Made by a program: the position numbers and the translations under genes. Positions 52,915 through 64,000 of a stretch of 64,000 nucleotides of DNA are shown here, in pieces. The notes under the pieces are model-generated. The model was not told where the DNA came from. It made no database searches and saw only the letters and a list, made by a program, of their open reading frames with translations. Origin of the DNA: Locusta migratoria (lineage: Eukaryota; Arthropoda; Insecta; Orthoptera; Acrididae); the NCBI GenBank assembly GCA_026315105.1, contig CM048745.1, positions 288,295,747-288,359,746 of the forward strand, written 5' to 3'. Position 1 is the first letter of the stretch, and each line of letters starts with the position of its first letter.

Positions 52915-54895
52915 ATGAAACTGAAGAAACTCCAAAAAGGTAGGAATGTAAGCAGATGGTATCTGGATAAACTGAAGGAACCTGAATAATTTTGAGAGTT
53001 TCAGAGGGAGCTTTAGGTAACAGTTGGCAGGGGGGGGGGGGGATAATACAGTAGAAGACGAACGGATAGCTATGAGAGGTGAAATAGTGAAGGCAGCAAA
53101 TGATTCACAGAGGATATCACAGGAAATGCTAAATATAATTGATGAAAGGAGAAAATATCAAAAATGCAGTAAATGTGGCATCCAAAATGGAGTACAGACG
53201 ACTTAAAAACAAGTCGCGTGAAATGCAAAATGGCTAAGCAGGAGTGACTAAAAGGCAAATGCAAGTCTGTAGAAGTATTTATAACTAGGAGAAAAATAGA
53301 TACCGCCTACAAAAAGTACAAGAGACATTTGGAGGCAAGAAAAGCAGCTGTGTGAACTCAGGTGGAATACCAGATCTGAACAATGAAGGAAAAGCTGAAA
53401 GATGAAGAGAATATATAGAGGCGGAGCGTGGGGGGGGGGCTCTACTAAGGAAATGAAGTTCGATACAATGTTGTAGGAATGGAAGTAAATGAAGATGAAG
53501 TAGGAAATACTATATTGAGGGAGGAATTTGAGAGAGCAGTCAAAGACCTAACAAGAAACAAGGCCCCTGGAGTAGATGACACTCCCTAAGGGCTACTGAA
53601 GTTTCTGGGAGAGCCAGTCATGACAAAATTATTCCACCTGGTGTGTAAGATGCATGAGACAGGCGAAATACTCTTAGACTTCATCAAAACATGCAATAAT
53701 CCCCGTTCCAAAGAAAGCAGGCACAGACAGGCTATTTGATAAGTCATGGTTGCAACATTTTAACACGAATTATTTTTAGAAGAATGGAAAATCTGGTAGA
53801 TGGCATAGGAGCAAACAGCAAGAAAAGGTAAAGCTACATTTCTAGCTTTTGTAGATTTGGAAAAAGCTTTTGACAATGTTGACTGGAATGTACTTTTTCA
53901 AATTCTGAAGTCAGCAGGAGTAGAATATAGGCGACGGAAGGTTATTTCCAAGTGGTACAATAACCAGATAGCAATTATTTGAGTCAAAGAGCATGAAAGG
54001 GAAGTACTGTTTGGAAAGGGAGTAAGACAGGGTTGTAGCCTTTCCCCAGTGTTATTCTATTTGTATATTGAGCAAGCTGTGAAGGAATGCAAGGAGAAAT
54101 TTGGAGACGGAATTAAAATTCAGAGTGAAGACATGAAAACTTTGCTGTTTGCCAGTGACATCGTAATTCTGTCAGAGACTGCAAAGGACCTGGAAGAGTA
54201 ATTGAATGGACATTGTATTGAAGGGATCGTATAAGATGAACATTAACAAGTGCTACAGTCTACGAAAAATGAGGCAATGCTGAAGGAATTAGAGTAGGCA
54301 ACGAAACAACAAAGTTGATAGATGAGTTTTGTTATAGGTCAATAAAATAACATTTGCTGGTCGTAGTACAGAGGATATAAAATGCAGAATGGCAATGAGA
54401 ACAGAAACGATTTTAAAAACGAGAAATTTGCAAACGTCGAATGTTAAGTGTAAGGAAGGCCTTTTTGAAGCAGATTGTGTGGAGTTTTGCCTTGCACTGG
54501 AGTGAAACATGGACGATAAATAGTTCAGACAGGAAGAGGATAGAGGCTTCTGAAATGCGGCGCTACAGAAGAATGCTGAAGATTAGGTGAGTAAATCGCG
54601 TCACTCATCATGAGGTACTCAATAGATTTAGGGAGAACAGGAATTTCTGGTATACCTTGACTAAAAGAAGCAATCTGTTGGTAGGACACATTGTTAGACA
54701 TAATGGAATCGTGCATTTAGCATTGGAAGGACGTGTGTTGCGCAAAAATCGCAGAGGGAAACCAAGAGACGAATACAGTAAGCAGATTCAGATGGATGTG
54801 GGTTGCCGCTCTTATGTGGAGATGAAGAGGCTTGCTCAGGATAGAGTAGGGTGGAGAGCTGCAACCAACCAGTCCCCGGACTGAAGACCACAACA
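52915..54895 (+). mobile_element. APE-type LINE, second long copy, decayed
   Basis: Same family as the 17-20 kb LINE but starting in the linker (LKKLQKGRNVSRWYLDKLKE at 52920). It goes on with RKYQKCSKCGIQNGV, RNKAPGVDDTP (53553), FLAFVDLEKAFDNVDW (53840, catalytic Asp intact here), and LLFASDIVILSETAKD (54145, FADD changed to FASD). It ends with VGHIVRHNGIVHLALEGR and DEYSKQIQMDVGCRSY to the stop at 54882-54884, followed by ccacaacaaca. Many shifts and stops, plus G-run insertions at 53031-53041 and 53431-53439. Confidence 0.85.
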
Positions 54896-54959
54896 ACACA
54901 GTGATCAAAAAGTAGCGAAAGACGCTGAATACGACTACTGCCCTGGACGTCCTAGCACA

Positions 54960-55730
54960 GCAATTCCCGACGACTCGACAGTATGGACGAGGTAAAGAAA
55001 ATGGCTCTTGAAAATCGCCCAATCATCATCTGAGACAGAGGTTGATGTTGGTATATCCTATGGCTTATGTCATGCACATTTTTGGATGTTTTTGGTATGA
55101 AATGTGTAGCAGCAAAGTTTGTTTCGAAACTTTTGAATTTTGACCAAAAACGACGTTGTATGGACATCGCCCAGGAAATGCTGAATGAATGCAACAAGAA
55201 GCTTATTACAAGAGATGAAACATGGGTAGACGTGTATGTCGTCGAAACCAAAGCACAATCGTCCCCATGCAAACTGCTGAAGAGCCAACAGAACAAAAAA
55301 AAAAAAAAAAAAAAGAAATCGGCAAGTTAGTTCACACGTGAAGGTTCTTTTAGCCGTTTTCTTCCATTACAATGAGATATTGTAACATGGTACCTCCATT
55401 ATGGTCTACGATCAGTAAGGAATACTATATGGAAATTATGCGATTATGCGACTTTCCCGTGAAACTAACAGAGGAAAACGACAAGAATTGTGGCAAAAAT
55501 CACACTTGGAAATTGTATCACGATTATGTTCCCGCTCACAACTCAATACTTCTTGGCTATTTTTCGGTAGAAAAACATATCGGTTATGCCTACTGTAAAA
55601 TTTGCCGGACTTGACCTTCTTCGAATTATTTATTCCAGAGGCTGAAGAGAAGAATGAAAGCACGTCGTTTTTTATTAAATGTAAAGAAAAAAATCGGTAT
55701 AGGAAACTGCTGGTGGTAAACCTTATGGGG
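54960..55730 (+). mobile_element. mariner transposase pseudogene
   Basis: VDVGISYGLCHA (second helix-turn-helix, 55030-55070), FLDVFGMKCVAAKFVSKLLN, LITRDETWVDVYVVETKAQS (first catalytic Asp, 55205). A poly(A) interruption lies at 55296-55315. YYMEIMRLCDF (55425) and LYHDYVPAHNSIL (second Asp, HDN-PAH changed to HDY-PAH, 55510) follow. The last region is degraded (LKRRMKARRFLL, 55642). No termini found. Confidence 0.78.
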
Positions 55731-57670
55731 GCGTATGGTTGTGGTCGACGAAACCCTCCATTTCCTAACGTTTCGTTCAGAACTTCGCTGGAAATGGGTC
55801 GGACGTCTGAGGCCGACATACATGCAGTAGAAAATAGGCGTGGTCAAAGTTACGCGGGGTAAGCAGAGATAATCCTTGTCAGAGATAAAACGTAGCTACC
55901 GATTGCCATACTGTCTAGCGATTCTGCAGAGCTTTGTCCATACGTCGCCGAGTTTCGTGGCCGCCTCTTTCACCTTAAAATTATCCCTGTATTGATGTAT
56001 TTCAATAGCTTATCCAGTTTGTATATGAAAGTAATTCGTCAACGTTGATATAATTTTTGTTTCAGATAACTTCCTGATTGTTGAGCATGTTCTGCTTTTC
56101 AATTTTTCTAGTCGGCAAACACTCTTGTGTTTCCTTACCCATGTATTCACGTTTCCCTTAGTTGTTCAAATATAAACTTCAACACATGTCCACAGAATTT
56201 TGTGTAACTTACACGACAAGCGACAGAAAGGACAGGGGGCGTTTATTCTTTGTAGACTGGAGTGTTTCACATATTTTGTTTTTCTCAAAACTTGCCTAAT
56301 GTTATGTTTCTGTTATTCAATGACCATATCGAAAATTTAGGTTTGAGAAGTGTTCACAAAACTGGAATAAACGCTTACACAGCTCTGAGATTACTTTGCA
56401 AAATATTCCCGTTATTTTTTGGTTTTACCTCGTATGTGTTCGTTGGTCAAGCTATCTAACCAATCTGTGAGATATGGTCACATTCCTACCGTACAGTGAT
56501 CTCTATATTACCTGGATATTGAACTACAGATAGCTGAGCCTGCCAGCCGAAGATGTTCACATTCTGTTTCTTGACTAATTACTACATGGCCGCTATGAAG
56601 TATAAGAAGAAAACGAAAAGGAAATATGTTTCGATTCCGTACTCACGTGAGTCTCTCAGTTCGTATGTTGAAATTTCATATGCAGAGGTAATCTAGCAAT
56701 TATTTGTCATGTATTAACTGATGTAAATTCGTTTGACTAATTACAACATGGCGGACAATGCAAATTCGTGTGCAAAACATATGAATGTGCAGGCACGCTA
56801 CAGTTCTATGCTCAAAGTTATACATCTAGGTTATATAGAGATCACTGCTTCCGTACCATGGAGTCCATTTTACAGTGCGTCATTTGTTTTATCATGCCGT
56901 AAAGGGTTGCTGTACGCTATTACTTCCGGTGTCTCTACTCTTTCTGCTTTCGAATGTTTACTATGATAAAAGACACCCTTCCTACGATTCGTGGCACTTA
57001 AAAAGCAGTCGTATTGGAACCAAAAGTTCTCAAAATTACGGTACCTCAGTACAAGAAAATGGTGTGGTTATTACTGTCGTAACCTACAAAATATGAGGAA
57101 AAAACCAAGCTGCTGACAGTCTCTTAAAGAGCAAGACAGGGAAACGACTCGATTACTGGATGCAATTTATGTTGCAAAAACGGGTTTACGCTGACCGGAA
57201 ACGAACTGCTTGGAACGTGTTCAATTGGATAAGTGAAACAAGGTAGTCTGCTGTGCTCAAAATATGGTGATGGAGTGTGCCGTTAACACGAGGATACAAT
57301 ATTACGGCTCTGTTCCAGTAATGGGCTTTTAGCGCCTGTCGCGGTAAGCCGGCCTGCTCATAAATTGCCCAGTCGCGACTATCCTCGGGGCCTTCTCGAG
57401 GAGTTCCGCTCGGCTGAATACCGGAGACTGCTCTGCTCTGTTCTGTGTGGGTGAGCGCGCTTCGCTTTCACCCTAGGGAGAGAGGCCAGTCTATAGGGTT
57501 GCTGCTCAAATTCGTAGCGTTTTTGTTTTGTTTGTTGGTATTCCGGTTGCAATGGTTTTTATACATCCTCTGACAAAGTTCGGTTTAACATTACCTTAGG
57601 TGGACTATAAACTACAGTTACCTTACTGTCCTTAGAATTTGTCACCTCCCAGAAACATGCATCAGTGAGC
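55731..57670. other. No assignable gene
   Basis: About 1.9 kb without recognisable elements. The 57300-57480 part is GC-rich. Short open frames (56262-56459, 56733-56966, 56875-57096) lack domains. Confidence 0.45.
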
Positions 57671-57883
57671 TCTGCGATACATGTCCTGCAAACTTTGCAC
57701 GAAGTCTTCCTTTGGGATGGTGTTCAAAAGACTCTTCATGTTTCGCTGGATGTCACGAATATCGTACAGTCTCTTTTCTTTCAAAATGAGTTTGATTCGA
57801 GGGAATAGGAAGAAGGCTGGACGATTAAGATCCAGCGAGTATGGTGGATGTTCAAATGCACCATACCCTTTTTTATATATACA

Positions 57884-58235
57884 TGTGGCGTCTGTTCCGA
57901 AAGATCAGACGTCACTTCTGATCCAGCAGTTGTTATTCTTTAATATTCACAGAATATATGACATCAACTGCGATTGGGCAAAGCTGAAAATGTGTACCCA
58001 GCCGGGATTCGAACCCGGGTCTCCTGCTTTCTAGGCAGTTGCGCTGATCCCTACACCATACACCGTACATATATACATGTGGAGTCTGTTTCGAAAGAAC
58101 AGACGTCACTTCTGATCCTGCGGGATATGATCCCTGTGTCCCCAGTGGTGTAGGGTTCAGCGCAATTGCCTAGAAAGCAGGAGACCCGGGTTCGAATCCC
58201 GGCTGGGTACACATTTTCAGCTTTGCCCAATCCGC
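57884..58235. repeat. Two tRNA-like elements with hairpin tails, opposite orientation
   Basis: Left copy: hairpin cgtctgttccgaaagatcag near 57890, tail gcagttgttattctttaata, tRNA-like part on the minus strand at 57995-58060 (5' acceptor lost). Right copy: hairpin gtctgtttcgaaagaacaga near 58086, tRNA-like part on the plus strand at 58139-58209. Both repeat the element seen at 46.7-47.25 kb, here lodged in a mariner. Confidence 0.8.
58139..58209 (+). other. tRNA-like unit
   Basis: 71 nt, same loop CTAGAAA and T arm as at 47070-47140. Differences are few (tccccag for tgcccag, gggttcag for ggggtcag, caattgcc for caactgcc). Confidence 0.7.
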
Positions 58236-58336
58236 ATCCGCTGTTTCGACAAAATCCAGTGAAGCCTCTAAACGTACCTGCTTCTGATCGTCATGCAAGG
58301 ATCTGTAGCACGGATTCACGGTTAATTTGCAGTTCA

Positions 58337-58537
58337 AAAAAAATGTTCAAATGTTTGTAAAGCTTATGGGACTTAACTACGGGGTCATCAGTCCCTAAAC
58401 TTACAAACTACTTATGAACTACTTACGAACTAGGACGGCACAAATATCCATGCCCGAGGGGGGATTCGAAACCCGACCGTAGTGGCCGTGCTGACCGTGA
58501 CTGGAGCGCCTCAGTCACCTCGGCCACCGCGGCCGGC
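58337..58537 (-). mobile_element. tRNA-derived SINE, 13-bp target duplication
   Basis: Head gccggccgcggtggccgagg, box B with a small deletion (GTTTCGAATCC), tail aaatgttcaaatgtttg after an A run. The perfect duplication aatttgcagttca is at 58324-58336 and 58538-58550, inside mariner coding sequence (between ADELQI and the next residues). Confidence 0.95.
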
Positions 58538-58860
58538 AATTTGCAGTTCATCCGCTATCTTGCGCACAGTTATTAGATGATCGTTCGTGATTAGTGTCCT
58601 CAACTTCTGAATGTTTTCGTCACTGATGGCGGTCGCCGGTCGACCGCTACGGGGATTCTCAGAAACTCTTTCCCGGCCTCCTCGAAACCGGGCGAACAAC
58701 TTGTACACTCTCTTCATAGACAGTGCTGGAGCCCCATAAACACTTACGTGCATGGCACGCGTTTCTTGAGGTGTCTAGCTAAGCTCAAAACAAAGTTTTA
58801 ACTTGATCCTTTGCTCGTTCATTGTCCTGTTCTCAGTTCAGAACCAAGTCACTATACAAG

Positions 58861-61800
58861 TACCTCGTCAAACGGGTCTAACACGGAATACTCACGATGC
58901 TCAACTGAACTACTGTGGGGTCATGTTGTCAACACCGGCCGCTTTGTAGGTGCATCCTCGTGGTTCGCGCGTGTTGCCCGATTGACCGTTCTGACTTCAT
59001 TCACCAAACTTGTCAGAGGTTGTAGATTCTACTTTTATTTGTTGTTAACTAATGCTATTCGAGTTTACATATTGTCATTTTGCCGTTTAGAGATACAGTG
59101 TGGATCTGTGGACGCTAGAATACGTAGCGCCAAGTAGAGAAATCGCAACAGTTGTGACATTACTCCCTTGGCGTCTAATAGAGCTGTTACAGCACGAGAG
59201 CAGGCATAAATGTTTGTGCCGTGTATTGAGTTGACACCAGTGGATAGAGCACAGCAAGATGGATTTTTTTTTTCTTTTATTTGTCGGTTTAGAGAGGGTC
59301 GTTCAGCCCGCATACTCCACGTTCAGGAGACCATCAGGGTTTGGTGTAGATCGTTTAGTCGCATTAGTGATCCACGTCAGAGTGCTCTAAAATTGGCAGA
59401 TATTCTGAACTGAGATCACTCCACCTTCGTGTAGGAGGAAGTCGGGTAAGATGGCGACATTAACGTTTATCATATTTTTTCTGGCTCTTGTGGTGGAACA
59501 GGGACGGGATAACTGCGATGGTTAATACAGTTAGTTATGTTCATCTTTAGTCGCTAATCATGAGAGTATTTTGATACTGGAAAGGTTTTATCAGTTGCTA
59601 GGACGTTGTTGATTATTTACAGTCCCCTAGCAACACCGTCACAATCTAACCGTGCACAATTTCAAGACTTCGTCCGAAGTGTCCTGCACCACAATATAAA
59701 TCAGAAAATATAGGATTAACGCCTTTAAATAGTTCACAATGAATAAATAAGGTTCTTGCACGAGCAGGGGCAAGGAAACTAGTCTGTGGCCGTTACTAAA
59801 ATTTTATCAAACACAGGCACTACTGTCTGCTGTCGCTAACTTGTACTGAAAAATTTAATATTCCACCGCCTGCTAAACACTGTTTTCCCATATTCACATT
59901 CGATACCAATATAATATCACATTAGAAGCAAGTCAGTAATAATTTCAGTCAGAATTTAAATTATTTTCTGAAATAAGTAGAAGTTCTTCACAAAAATCAA
60001 ATTACTCTTGCTATAATATATTCTTGATTATATATAACTCTTCATAAATGCAAGATACTTTTCAATATTAACAGATATTTATTCTTCTTCATACTAATAC
60101 AAAGTCAGTTTTGCAAGAGACCTGAACCTGTACAACCAGCTTGGACTGAATCTCAAACAATAATAATAATAATAATTTAATGTTCTTTTCTTTTCTTCTT
60201 TGAAACGATTGACGCGCAGCAATAAAGAAGGCGCATTCGTAGCCGCGTAGCCGTCGGTTAAATTCTGCTAGCGGTCACATACTTAAAAGATTGGCTGCGG
60301 CGGCGATGACGCTGCCCTTGTTGACTGCGGCGCCTTGATCGTACATGTAACATACAGAAAATAAAACATTTTAAGAATCATATTATAACAATATTTACAT
60401 GAACATCAAATATGTATACATTTCAAATAAAAAGTTTCGTTTTTCTTATTTACAACTTCAAAACAGTGCTGACAAAGAACAATGTAGTACGACTATCTTG
60501 TCCCACTACATTCTTATGTTAAAATCAGATATTTTATTTATGGGAAAACGAGTGCTTAATGTATCTCCTTTGTAAAAAACCTCTTAAACGTTTCCTAAGA
60601 CTGAAAATTTTTTAACTACACCTGTTTTTGTTAGTGACAGTACAGTACCATCTTCTACTACAGGTAGGGTAAGATGACGAAATGAACATTTTATTTAGAA
60701 AACTAGATTTTTATTCATGCTTATCTACTTATGAAAAGAGACATAAGCGTAACATTTCTTTGAGCAGATCCTATTTTATCAACATGGTTTTTACTTAATG
60801 ACAAAATAGCTTCAGGGAAGTTGAATTTCCCAGCGGCGCCTTTAACAGGCTTACCATTTCTTACACGCTGCATTGCCTCTTTCAATGATTCCTTGCTCCA
60901 TTTCTGTCACCCTGTCTCCCTTAAGAACTGCATAATTCGTCATCTTAAACTCAGTTGACATTTTGCATTCAGACTTATACATGCACACAGTCTTACACAA
61001 TAAAGTCATTAAACCGTTATTAAAACATCATTAAATCCGCAAGGTTTAAGAGGAATCATCTCATATTCATTAACACAAAAGTATTACTTGCATGACACAG
61101 CGCGCTAAGGAATTAATACCATAGTGCATGTAGCACCAGCTATTTGGTTATCGGAGAAATTCAAAATTCGTTATCTTAGACTCCTCGTCAACTTATCCGA
61201 CCTTACCCTACCGTTTGCATGCCGTGGTCCAAAACCCGGGTGAATAGGTAACGCATGCCCTAAGCTAAAACCACAAAAATCAGTGGGAGGACATACGTGC
61301 ATTTTACGGGTACGTGAACAACACAAGCAATTCCTATACGAAAAATTGTGCCTTTGTGCTAACGTAACTTTCGAGCGGGCACGGAGATTTCTCTTGCACG
61401 AGAAAGCGCATGTAGTATTCAGTACCCCAGCTTCTTTCGTACGATTCCCTTAGGAATCAGGTAATTATTTATAGTTTGCAGTAATATTATTACATAGTTA
61501 TTTTAAAATGTGTATTCGGCACCTGAATGAAGGCATTCACAATAAGAATATAACAATGGACCGAAACATCAGTCGGCAGTGATATGATTCTCGATCTCCT
61601 TTTCAGGTGTTAGTTCATCAGTGCATACGCTGAATTCTTTGATCCTTGTTATATATGCTGCCATGAAAAGATTCTTTTACTGGCTTACATAAAACGTAAA
61701 TGGTATACACTTTAAAAATTGTCAGGAAGAAAGTACTATGATACAAGCAGACCCGCGGAGTACGGAGTACCTCACTATTGTCTTCCTTAAGATCAGCGCA

Positions 61801-61985
61801 ATACTGAGGGCTCTGAGTCATGGCGGGAAGGGGAGAGAGGGGGGGGGGAGGGAACAAAAGAGAGACAGCTTAACACATAGAATTGCAAAGCCGCACTACA
61901 CACTACGAAATTTCCCAATGGGGTACTGAATACACGAGTGCGTCTTCTCGAAGGTTAATGAAAATAAATCCCCGTACATAGACTT
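58861..61985. other. Long AT-rich stretch, no assignable gene
   Basis: No coding, RNA or terminal features recognised over about 3.1 kb. (AAT)n at about 60159-60177. A GC-richer patch lies near 60215-60345. This is the least repeat-annotated part of the window and may be unique host sequence or very old repeats. Confidence 0.5.
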
Positions 61986-61989
61986 GCGC

Positions 61990-62415
61990 TCATCCATGTG
62001 AGGTAATGTTATGCTTCTTGTGGCACAGCAACTGTCGCATATGCTACGAATTACTTCCCGGAGGCGTAACCATCACTGCTGACATTTGTCAGCAACTAAG
62101 ACGTCCAAGAATGACGACCAAGAAGAGCGCGTGATGTTACTCCACGGTAACACACGGCCGCGTTCTGCTATACACAAAAACCACTGCACGCACACTTAGC
62201 TCGTGCAGTCATTCGGTACCAACCTCATTCGCCTGATCTCGCGCCCTTGTATTTTAACATTTTGCGTTCTCTATCGAAGAAGCTTCAAGGAACTGCCTTT
62301 CCTAACGAACAAGCGTTCCGACCATACTCGACGAGTTCTTCCCACTGATTTCTACAGTCGCGGAATCTAAAAAGCTACACCACCGTCGGCATTCTGTTGT
62401 AAACAGTGAAGTACA
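61990..62415 (+). mobile_element. mariner transposase remnant
   Basis: Read across frames: a block ending ARAVIRYQPHSPDLAPLYFN, then ILRSLSKKLQGTAFPNEQAF (62258-62315), RRGIEK/LHHRHSVVN-like residues at 62352-62405. This is the C-terminal half of a mariner transposase with at least three frameshifts; no termini found. Confidence 0.7.
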
Positions 62416-62582
62416 ATATATTGCTAAAGTCTCTATTATGTTCATCGATTGTGTTACTAAACTTACGAAAATCCCTACGAACTTCTGCACTAACCTGATA
62501 TCTTCCATACTGGAACTGTGTGTTGCTTAAGATTTTTCGCTTATCACAAGTACTGAGATGAAACCCGTCTCCACTCTTCAAC

Positions 62583-62720
62583 AGCCGCGCGGTAGTAGCC
62601 GAGCGGTCTGCAGCGCCACGTTACGGATCGCGCTGCCTCCCTCGGGCATGGATGCGTATTTTGTAAGGCTAGGGACTGATGACAAACGTAGTTTGGTCCC
62701 ATAGAATTACAAACATTTGA
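62583..62720 (+). mobile_element. SINE with internal deletion
   Basis: Head agccgcgcggtagtagccga, then a direct join to ccctcgggcatgga with box B lost, and the tail ggtcccatagaattacaaac and atttgaaaatttt. Promoter incomplete. Confidence 0.8.
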
Positions 62721-63046
62721 AAATTTTGAATTTGTCAAGATCGTTGATAAGTTACTACGACTCGTCTTTTGACGGAATAAGTCTGATTAGTCCCTGGGCT
62801 GACCACCCCGCATCACAGTCTCGTCATCTGGCAACGTACATAGGTGTTTCAAAACATTTCGTCCACCTGCCTAACAGCATGTTAGTTCACTCTTTGGACG
62901 CAATACGGCAGTGATTCTGCGTGGCATGGATTCTGGTGTTAAGTGATACTAGACGTGGGCAGTGGCGTATCCAGGGGGAGGGGGCTATCGGGCTGCAGCC
63001 ACACTCCCCCTCCTTGCTGCAGCCTTAGAGAGAGAGAGAGAGATGT
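62721..63046. other. No assignable gene; (GA)n
   Basis: (GA)n at 63028-63041 abuts the next SINE; otherwise nothing recognised. Confidence 0.5.
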
Positions 63047-63232
63047 TCAATGTTCAATTGTTTGTAGAGCTTATGGGACTTAACTACGGGGTCATCAGTC
63101 CCTAAACTTACAAACTACTTATGAACTAGCTAACACTAAGAACGGCCCGAGGGGGGATTCGAACCCCCGACCGTAGTGGCCGTGCAGAACCTGACTGGCG
63201 CGACAGAGACACCTCGGCCACCGCGGCCGGCT
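63047..63232 (-). mobile_element. tRNA-derived SINE
   Basis: Head gccggccgcggtggccgagg, box B GGTTCGAATCC, with a short deletion between the body (aacggcccgagg) and the usual atccatgcc. Tail aatgttcaattgtttg. Confidence 0.88.
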
Positions 63233-63256
63233 AAGGACCACAAATAAAGGAGAGAG

Positions 63257-63400
63257 ATTAGAGCTCGTACAGATGCAAACAAGCATTCGTTTTTTCCCCT
63301 CATTCTATATGCGAGGGGACCAGGAAAGCAAGTATTAATGGTGCTGGGTACCCTCGGCGACGCACCTTTGGGTGGATTGCGGAGTATGTACGTAGATGTA
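63257..63400 (+). mobile_element. CR1/Jockey-type LINE 3' end, decayed
   Basis: RARTDANKHSFFPSF corresponds to the IRARxEAYxxSFFPRS C-terminal block of these LINEs, and the piece ends gtacgtagatgtagac like the copy at 8.65 kb. Confidence 0.6.
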
Positions 63401-63760
63401 GACCTGAGGAGGAGGCGGCGCTGTTTGCTTGTCGCTCCCTGCTTCATGGCGGAGACCAGTGGAGAGGTGGCCCTGTCCAGAGGCGGGAATGCATATCTGG
63501 ACAGGGCGCGCGCCTCTGAGCAAACGCCTGGGCCCTGAACCGGGGCAGCTCGTGTTTGCCGGAGACCAACTCCCCGAGACAACACGACCCGGCGTTTCGC
63601 GACGCGCGGCCAAGCCCAACAGACACCCTCAGTCAACGTGGAGAACAACTACAGGACCTGCTGACAGTCTCAAAGGGGTCTGCCTAGTTTTGTTTATCTG
63701 TGCGGGTGGTTAAGCGATCGGGTGTTTTCGTGTGGCTATGACACTATTAGCCTATGCACA
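63401..63760. other. GC-rich, no assignable gene
   Basis: Both strands carry frames of 60-170 codons that look compositional. A short inverted pair (tgtccagaggc / atctggaca) lies at 63474-63503. Confidence 0.45.
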
Positions 63761-63764
63761 ACGG

Positions 63765-64000
63765 AAATGAGAAAACATAAGGCAAGCATGACAAGACTAT
63801 TTGAACTGGTGTGTAGGATGTATGAGACAGGCGAAATGCCCTCAGACTTTAAGAAAAAATGTAATAATCCCCATTCCAAAGAAATCAGGCGCAAGCAGGT
63901 GTGAAAATTACAGAACCATCAGTTTGATAACTCATGGTTGCAAAATATTAACACGAATTATCTACAGGAGAATGGAAAAGCTGGTAGAAGCTGACCTCGG
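63765..64000 (+). mobile_element. APE-type LINE RT fragment running off the window
   Basis: LFELVCRMYETGEMPSDFKK and the following CNNPHSKEIRRKQV, CENYRTISLITHGCK-type sequence match the LINE at 18.8-19.0 kb (LVCKVYGTGKIPSAFKKN). Frame broken near 63890. The element continues beyond 64000 on the right. Confidence 0.8.

Larger units (their letters stand above)
57676..58860 (-). mobile_element. mariner element broken by tRNA-like elements and a SINE
   Basis: Minus strand: VYKLFARFRGGRERVSENPR and SGRPATAISDENIQKL (58700-58600, first DNA-binding domain), then LITVRKIADELQI. A SINE interrupts here, and NRESVLQILA resumes at 58323. After the tRNA-like pair, the C-terminus reads EHPPYSLDLNRPAFFLFPRI, KLILKEKRLYDIRDIQRNMK (57855-57740), ending near 57676. 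The catalytic centre up to HPPYS is missing. Confidence 0.82.

Noticed and set aside
55067..55330. Lys-rich protein end at 55296-55330 as a nuclear signal
   Set aside because: The Lys run is a poly(A) expansion inside a dead mariner transposase.
63136..63648. 170-codon minus-strand frame considered as a gene
   Set aside because: It starts in GC-rich unassigned DNA and runs through a LINE 3' remnant into a SINE head; the frame is accidental.

Overview
The window looks like intergenic or intronic DNA from a large, repeat-rich arthropod genome. The best guess is a grasshopper or locust (Orthoptera, Schistocerca-like). This rests on recognising a very common tRNA-derived SINE (box A TGGCCGAG, box B GGTTCGAATCC, tail ending near CAAACATTTGAACA), the mix of APE-type LINEs, Tc1/mariner elements, Penelope-like elements and Helitrons, and the absence of any host gene I can recognise. 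Species assignment is inference. There is no sign of operons, phage or CRISPR; almost every supportable feature is a transposable element or a repeat built from one.

Layout. 1-2.0 kb: two oppositely oriented CR1/Jockey-type LINE pieces. 2.0-2.5 kb: a CpG-rich block. 2.66-7.25 kb: a higher-order tandem array (about 812-bp units) made of a tRNA-like SINE dimer carrying a second SINE, flanked as a whole by a 15-bp target duplication. 7.4-16 kb: scattered and nested SINEs and LINE fragments. 17-20.2 kb: a nearly full-length but broken APE LINE. 20.4-23.75 kb: a mariner element split by an almost intact Penelope-like element (RT plus GIY-YIG). 24-30 kb: RTE-type LINE remains, an orphan repeat and SINEs. 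30.4-31.6 kb: a Helitron-like element with internal degenerate repeats. 32-34.3 kb: Penelope-like fragments in inverted arrangement. 36.6-37.2 kb: an 18-copy 35-bp minisatellite. 37.7-41.5 kb: a large foldback structure whose right arm holds an LTR-like insert and a LINE. 43-49.4 kb: several more palindromic elements, including face-to-face tRNA-like pairs and mariner/Tc1 derivatives. 47.56-48.0 kb: a second CpG-rich block with CCAAT-type motifs, the best candidate for host regulatory sequence. 50-55.7 kb: a LINE split by a 5S-rRNA-derived SINE, a Tc1 element, a second copy of the 17-20 kb LINE and a mariner pseudogene. 55.7-64 kb: mostly unassigned AT-rich DNA with two mariner remnants, SINEs and a LINE running off the end.

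How they work together: the only functional logic visible is parasitic. The SINEs have Pol III-type promoters and depend on LINE machinery. Non-autonomous Tc1/mariner and foldback elements depend on transposases encoded elsewhere. Nested insertions with clear target duplications let the order of events be read in several places. All transposon ORFs here carry stops, frameshifts or deletions, so I call them pseudogenes.
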